A stretch of 64,000 nucleotides of DNA. Origin: Lachnospiraceae bacterium AC2031 (GTDB lineage: Bacteria; Bacillota; Clostridia; Lachnospirales; Lachnospiraceae). Shown in pieces: positions 59,744 through 64,000 of this stretch. Each line of letters opens with the position of its first letter. The first letter of the stretch is position 1. The notes beneath the pieces are model-generated. The model saw only the letters and a list, made by a program, of their open reading frames with translations. It was not told the origin of the DNA and did no database searches. The translations under genes were made by a program, and so were the position numbers. Location: NCBI GenBank assembly GCA_000687975.1, contig JIAB01000001.1, forward strand, positions 1,783,501 through 1,847,500, given 5' to 3'.

Positions 59744-62700
59744 ATGAAAAAGAGTAAAAATATAAAAAGGAAAGTGGTGGAGCTGACTAAAAGGATAGTG
59801 GCGGGTGTTGTTGCTACCGCTATATGTTTACCGTCAGTTCCTGCAGGTGAAACGCTTGCGGGAGAATTGGATTTTTCGTGTTGTGAGTTACTTATTGCGG
59901 CTCCTTCGCCAGAGTTTTTCTTGGAAGATACCGAGATTGTATCGAGTTATAACGGCATATATCTGACCAGGTATAGTGATGCATATGAGACTCAGCAGGC
60001 TTATGAATATTATTCGGAATTGGCCAGTTTGGTTGAGGTAAATGGAAGTGTTCAGGCTAATGTTGAAGGAGCGGTTTGGGATGATTCTGTCTGGGATATG
60101 GAAGGAAGCCCTACAGACGCTGTGCCGGAAGAAGAAGCTTTGGAATATTACCAGGAGCCATATGAGTGCGAGGATGCATTTTCATATATTGATGAGCTTC
60201 CGGTAGCGGATTATAGCGGATGCATTGCACTAATTGATACAGGTGCAGGCGGTTCATCGGTAGTTGGAGCGATATCAGTTATTGGAGAAAGTGCTGCAGA
60301 TGATAATGGTCATGGTACTTTACTATCAAATGCCATAGCAGAGGCAAATCCAGATGCTCGTATTCTATCGATTAAGGCTCTTGATTCAAACTCACAAGGA
60401 TCAGTATCAGATGTATATGCGGCTATTCAGTATGCAATCAAAGCGAACGTATCAGTTATTAACTTGTCCCTTTGTTCAGTGGCATCAGCGAGTTCAGATC
60501 TTATGAGATCAGCAGTAAATGAGGCTGTATCGAGGGGGATAATCGTTGTTGTTTCTGCAGGAAATAAATCTAGTGATGCTTCGTATTATACTCCAGCTAA
60601 CATAGGAGCGGCATACACTATTGGTTCGGCAGATTCCATAGGTAATCGAAATGCTTCTTCTAATTATGGAGAGTTGGTTGATTATTATGTGACGGCTGAT
60701 TCGACTTCTGTCGCAGCTGCAAAGTTCTCTGCTTATGTGCTAAATGGCATCGATTCACTTTCGAATCGATCTGATGTTTTTACCAGAGAGTTTGTTGAGT
60801 CCGAAAAGAACAGTCATGGGATGATATTTGAACCAGAAATAAAGATAGATGAAGAAGAGGAATCAGCTGATGAAGAAACACAGGGTGAGGTTGTTGAGAT
60901 AGAGCCTTTCACAAATGCCATTTTTAGTTCGGAGGATGGTCCGACAACTGAAGAAGAAATATCTGAACCTGAGGAAAAAGAAGATACATCAATATATAGT
61001 CTTCCATCGGTTAGAGATGAGGAAGGCGGCACCCTTCCGAATACAAATATCATGGGTGTTTTTACTCCTTCTTCGAATGAAATAGCTGAAGAGATTCTTC
61101 TTCGAGGAGCATTGACAGAAAGCAGCAGCTGGGCTGAATGTCTTAACACAATATATGGCTTTGGTGTAATTCAGCAGGATGTGGACTCCCGACCTACAGG
61201 TTATCCAAGATGGATAAATGCAACTGGAATGACTATTAATAATGGAACATCTACAGGAATTTCTTCAAATTATACAGGAGCTATAGCAAGCTTCGGAACT
61301 CTTACAGCCTATGGTGGAGATTCCCTTGATAATTTTGAACTCTATGGTTCGGACGATCCAAGTGTTGTTCATACAGCTTGTTATGATCATCATATAGGAA
61401 TTAATAAATCTGTTCCTCCATTAGGCGTTCAGTCTATTGCATCAATAAATTTTGAGTATGCAGGCTATGACGGTGGTGGCTGGTATTATTACTGCGCGAT
61501 CATTAGAGACTGGGAAAATTCAGGCCATCAGAGGATATTTGCTTACTTATGTATAAAGAAAAATGAGGTAGAAATCCCAGAAGAAACCTGGTATTACTAT
61601 GGTTTCGGCGTTAAAAAGGTGGATCCTGTAGATGATAAACCTCTTGGTGGAGTTACATTTGACATATATAACTCAGACTGGGGATTAAAGATTGGTTCGG
61701 TTACAACTAGCGAATCAGATGGAATAGGCGTTTTTAGATGGAGCGATGTGAATTATTATGGTAGAGACTTCGTAGTCATGCTGATAGAAACAGATGCGCC
61801 GGAAGGGTATAAGAGTAATATAGGTAAGCGTTATGGGCCATATGGTGTAAAGGGTGCATCGGTAGAACCATCTCCTTGTACAAGTAAGATGTTTGAAATT
61901 AATGAGGTGGGTATAGAGGCTGAAGTCCCTAATGAACACGATTTATATTACAGTGCTGTTGGAGTACATAAGTACGATAGCATAAGCAATACTGATATTT
62001 CCGGAGTAATCTTTGATATATATGATTCCCCATACCTTTCCAGTACTAAACTGGGCGAGATAACAACCGATAGTACTGGAAAGGGCTCTCTTTCCTGGAG
62101 TTCAACGGAGCAGTATTCAAGTGCCTATGCTTATGAAAGATATGCGCCTTATCCTTATAATGGCAACATAGGGAAATGGTATGAACTCACTGTAACCCGT
62201 GGAAGCGGGCCGATTGCCTCTACAGGTATTCGCTATAAAGAAGTAGGAAATGATACGTCTTATTCATTAAAGCTGATAAAGAAGTCTGCTAATGAAGATG
62301 TGACGGATAGTAATCCAAATTATGATCTGGATGGAACTACATACGAAATATATAGAAGAAATAATGATTCTTATGTGGGTTCTATTGAGATTGATTCAGA
62401 TGGAAAAACAAAGACTCCTTTGGATATAACAAAGTGGATGATTCCGAAGACTGGTGGTGGGTATACCGACACAGAGTTCTATTATAAAGAAACTAAGGTG
62501 GGACGAAACTACAGCTTAGACAACCTGGGACGAATCGGATATTTCACTGTACTAAGCTCTAATCGAGAATCAACTGTTGAGGTGACAGATACACCGGAAA
62601 TTAATACGGTTAATCTTACAATCAATAAGAAGGATATAACTGGAGCCGAGGCTGATCTATCTAATGTAGAGTTCACATTGAACTATTATATGTTGGATGC

Positions 62701-64000
62701 ATCAGATGATACAGAGTATTCTCTTGAAGATATTAGCGAGGCTGAGCCAACGAGGAGCTGGATTATTAAAACCGATGAGATGAATATAGCAAGCCTGGAT
62801 GATTCTCATAAGGTATCTGGTGATGATTATTACATTGATATTGATACAGGCGTACCAGGAATTCCTCTGGGATGGCTTACAATTCAGGAAACCAAGGCGC
62901 CAGAAGGATATCTTATAAGTAATGAGGTATCTCTTATAAAGATAGATTCTACGTCCGCTGCAGAGAACAAGTTAAATGTTATCTCATCCACTATTATGAA
63001 CGAGGATGGAACTGGCGAGCTCTTCGACATACCTGTCAGAGCAGATATAGCATTTGAAAAGACAGATTATGAAACTGGCAAACCAATGTCAGGAGTGGAG
63101 TTTGAAATTACCAACACTACTACTGGTGAAAGTCATGTTGTGAAGACGGGAGAAGATGGTACTTATGATTCTTCTATTATTCAGCACTCTTCTGAAGATG
63201 GGCTTTGGTTCTCAAAGAATTCAGATGGAAGTGAGGGAGAAGTGACAGATAGCCTTGGTGCGTTGACACTTGGAGATTACGAAGTGAAGGAACTTTCCTG
63301 TGATGCAAATCAGGGTTATCAGCTGGAAGAGGTTAAATATTTTTCGGTAACTACAGAAGACAACGAAAAGATATTTAAAATCTATGATAATAATGCTTCA
63401 TCATCAGCTGGAAAAATCCATAACGTGAAGAATCCAAGGCTTTCAACAACGGCAAATGTAATCGAAACCGAATCTCATACGGCAATCACAAATGGTGCCG
63501 TAACGATAGAGGATAAAGTTGAGTACTGGTACCTGGAAAGTGGTGAGACCTACACATTGCTTGGTCGTCTTATGATCAAAGAAGCGGATGGTACATTTCA
63601 TCCTTATAAGAAGTTAATAAAGGGAAGCGATGGATCTTATCAGGAAACTGAAGAGGAACTCACCAGTATGGTAACCTTTAAGACAGGAGCGGAGTATTCT
63701 AAAAGTCTTTTTGAACAATGCGGAACCAAGACAGTAACATTTGAAAATGTCATCGCTCCGGAAAAGGATGCAGGCAAGTCCTATGTTGTTTTTGAGTACC
63801 TATATAAAGGTGAGTATGACGCAAATACCATATCTGAAGCAGGTGAGCCTTATATAAAGCATGAAGAAGACGTATATGAACAGACTGTTTATGTACCAAA
63901 ACTATCAACAACCGCAACAGATAAAGCGGATGGTGATAAAGAGGTAGAAAGTGAATCTGATGTGGCGGTTATTGATAAGGTGGTCTGTGAAGGTCTTACG
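59744..64000 (+). CDS. Subtilisin-like protease fused to Cna-B/SpaA and VaFE repeats, 3' truncated by window end
   Basis: Open without a stop from ATG 59744 to the window edge, at least 1,419 residues. A basic signal peptide (cleavage near TLAGE, about residue 40) leads into an S8 protease domain with the triad Asp165 (ALIDTGAGG), His190 (DDNGHGT), Ser322 (DSTSVAAA) and oxyanion Asn274 (SAGN). An acidic linker follows (about 345-430). From about residue 620 come prealbumin-like Cna-B/SpaA repeats (GVKKVDPVDDKPLGGVTFDI; LTIQETKAPEGYLIS; FEKTDYETGKPMSGVEF), then VaFE-type repeats from about residue 1,235 (KNPRLSTTANVIE, with a second starting near 1,387 at PKLSTTATDKADG). It lies 15 bases after the FHA gene, at the end of the Tad operon. 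Confidence 0.88.
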   Translation, partial: MKKSKNIKRKVVELTKRIVAGVVATAICLPSVPAGETLAGELDFSCCELLIAAPSPEFFLEDTEIVSSYNGIYLTRYSDAYETQQAYEYYSELASLVEVNGSVQANVEGAVWDDSVWDMEGSPTDAVPEEEALEYYQEPYECEDAFSYIDELPVADYSGCIALIDTGAGGSSVVGAISVIGESAADDNGHGTLLSNAIAEANPDARILSIKALDSNSQGSVSDVYAAIQYAIKANVSVINLSLCSVASASSDLMRSAVNEAVSRGIIVVVSAGNKSSDASYYTPANIGAAYTIGSADSIGNRNASSNYGELVDYYVTADSTSVAAAKFSAYVLNGIDSLSNRSDVFTREFVESEKNSHGMIFEPEIKIDEEEESADEETQGEVVEIEPFTNAIFSSEDGPTTEEEISEPEEKEDTSIYSLPSVRDEEGGTLPNTNIMGVFTPSSNEIAEEILLRGALTESSSWAECLNTIYGFGVIQQDVDSRPTGYPRWINATGMTINNGTSTGISSNYTGAIASFGTLTAYGGDSLDNFELYGSDDPSVVHTACYDHHIGINKSVPPLGVQSIASINFEYAGYDGGGWYYYCAIIRDWENSGHQRIFAYLCIKKNEVEIPEETWYYYGFGVKKVDPVDDKPLGGVTFDIYNSDWGLKIGSVTTSESDGIGVFRWSDVNYYGRDFVVMLIETDAPEGYKSNIGKRYGPYGVKGASVEPSPCTSKMFEINEVGIEAEVPNEHDLYYSAVGVHKYDSISNTDISGVIFDIYDSPYLSSTKLGEITTDSTGKGSLSWSSTEQYSSAYAYERYAPYPYNGNIGKWYELTVTRGSGPIASTGIRYKEVGNDTSYSLKLIKKSANEDVTDSNPNYDLDGTTYEIYRRNNDSYVGSIEIDSDGKTKTPLDITKWMIPKTGGGYTDTEFYYKETKVGRNYSLDNLGRIGYFTVLSSNRESTVEVTDTPEINTVNLTINKKDITGAEADLSNVEFTLNYYMLDASDDTEYSLEDISEAEPTRSWIIKTDEMNIASLDDSHKVSGDDYYIDIDTGVPGIPLGWLTIQETKAPEGYLISNEVSLIKIDSTSAAENKLNVISSTIMNEDGTGELFDIPVRADIAFEKTDYETGKPMSGVEFEITNTTTGESHVVKTGEDGTYDSSIIQHSSEDGLWFSKNSDGSEGEVTDSLGALTLGDYEVKELSCDANQGYQLEEVKYFSVTTEDNEKIFKIYDNNASSSAGKIHNVKNPRLSTTANVIETESHTAITNGAVTIEDKVEYWYLESGETYTLLGRLMIKEADGTFHPYKKLIKGSDGSYQETEEELTSMVTFKTGAEYSKSLFEQCGTKTVTFENVIAPEKDAGKSYVVFEYLYKGEYDANTISEAGEPYIKHEEDVYEQTVYVPKLSTTATDKADGDKEVESESDVAVIDKVVCEGLT

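Overview
The window looks like a chromosomal segment of a low-GC anaerobic Firmicute, most likely a rumen or gut Lachnospiraceae of the Butyrivibrio/Pseudobutyrivibrio kind. This is inferred from the AT-rich DNA, GH9 and GH26 plant-cell-wall enzymes, an orphan eukaryotic-type HisA, a Gram-positive Tad pilus locus and a VaFE/SpaA-type surface protein. No 16S rRNA or other direct taxonomic marker is present.

Layout. 1-4.5 kb: the end of a MarR-type regulator, a flavodoxin, and a compact response regulator / secreted repeat protein / sensor kinase unit. 4.6-23 kb: a long run of forward-strand accessory genes for small-molecule modification and stress (WYL and MerR regulators, VOC and GyrI-like proteins, a lone corrin methylase, several GNAT acetyltransferases including two fusions, two methyltransferases, PfpI, PhzF, an ANT(6)-like nucleotidyltransferase, a CytX-type permease, a phosphoesterase, a UDG-family glycosylase). 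23-26.5 kb: a reverse-strand ABC exporter operon (ATPase plus two ABC-2 permeases), whose permease junction carries a triplicated gene end, divergent from a LysR gene.

26.6-31.15 kb is a decayed integrative element of about 4.5 kb. It is bounded by 50-bp direct repeats matching the 5' end of a low-molecular-weight protein tyrosine phosphatase gene, and it retains only the C-terminus of a tyrosine integrase. Its intact cargo is XRE regulator, ImmA/IrrE-Fic fusion and DUF2806 protein, preceded by a clear promoter with an inverted-repeat operator. This is the best candidate in the window for an undescribed defence or toxin-antitoxin-like system.

31-51 kb is mostly housekeeping: LMW-PTP, UPF0340, ArsC/Spx-like protein, HflX, a Ser-Asn-Cys tRNA cluster with a truncated extra tRNA-Asn, DUF4037 protein, AroA, a membrane acyltransferase, a BioB/HydE-like radical SAM enzyme behind tandem dyads, two related membrane proteins, a small HD hydrolase, a cytoplasmic GH26, eukaryotic-type HisA, a GH9 lipoprotein, a YfhO-type membrane protein and a hybrid histidine kinase.

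51.1-64 kb is a Tad/Flp pilus operon: TadZ-like, TadA, TadB, TadC with a large ectodomain insert, Flp pilin, DUF5702 protein, two TadE-like pseudopilins (one with duplicated Cys motifs) and an FHA protein. It ends in an open reading frame that runs off the window and encodes a subtilisin-like protease fused to Cna-B/SpaA and VaFE-type adhesin repeats. Paired direct repeats upstream suggest activator control of the locus.
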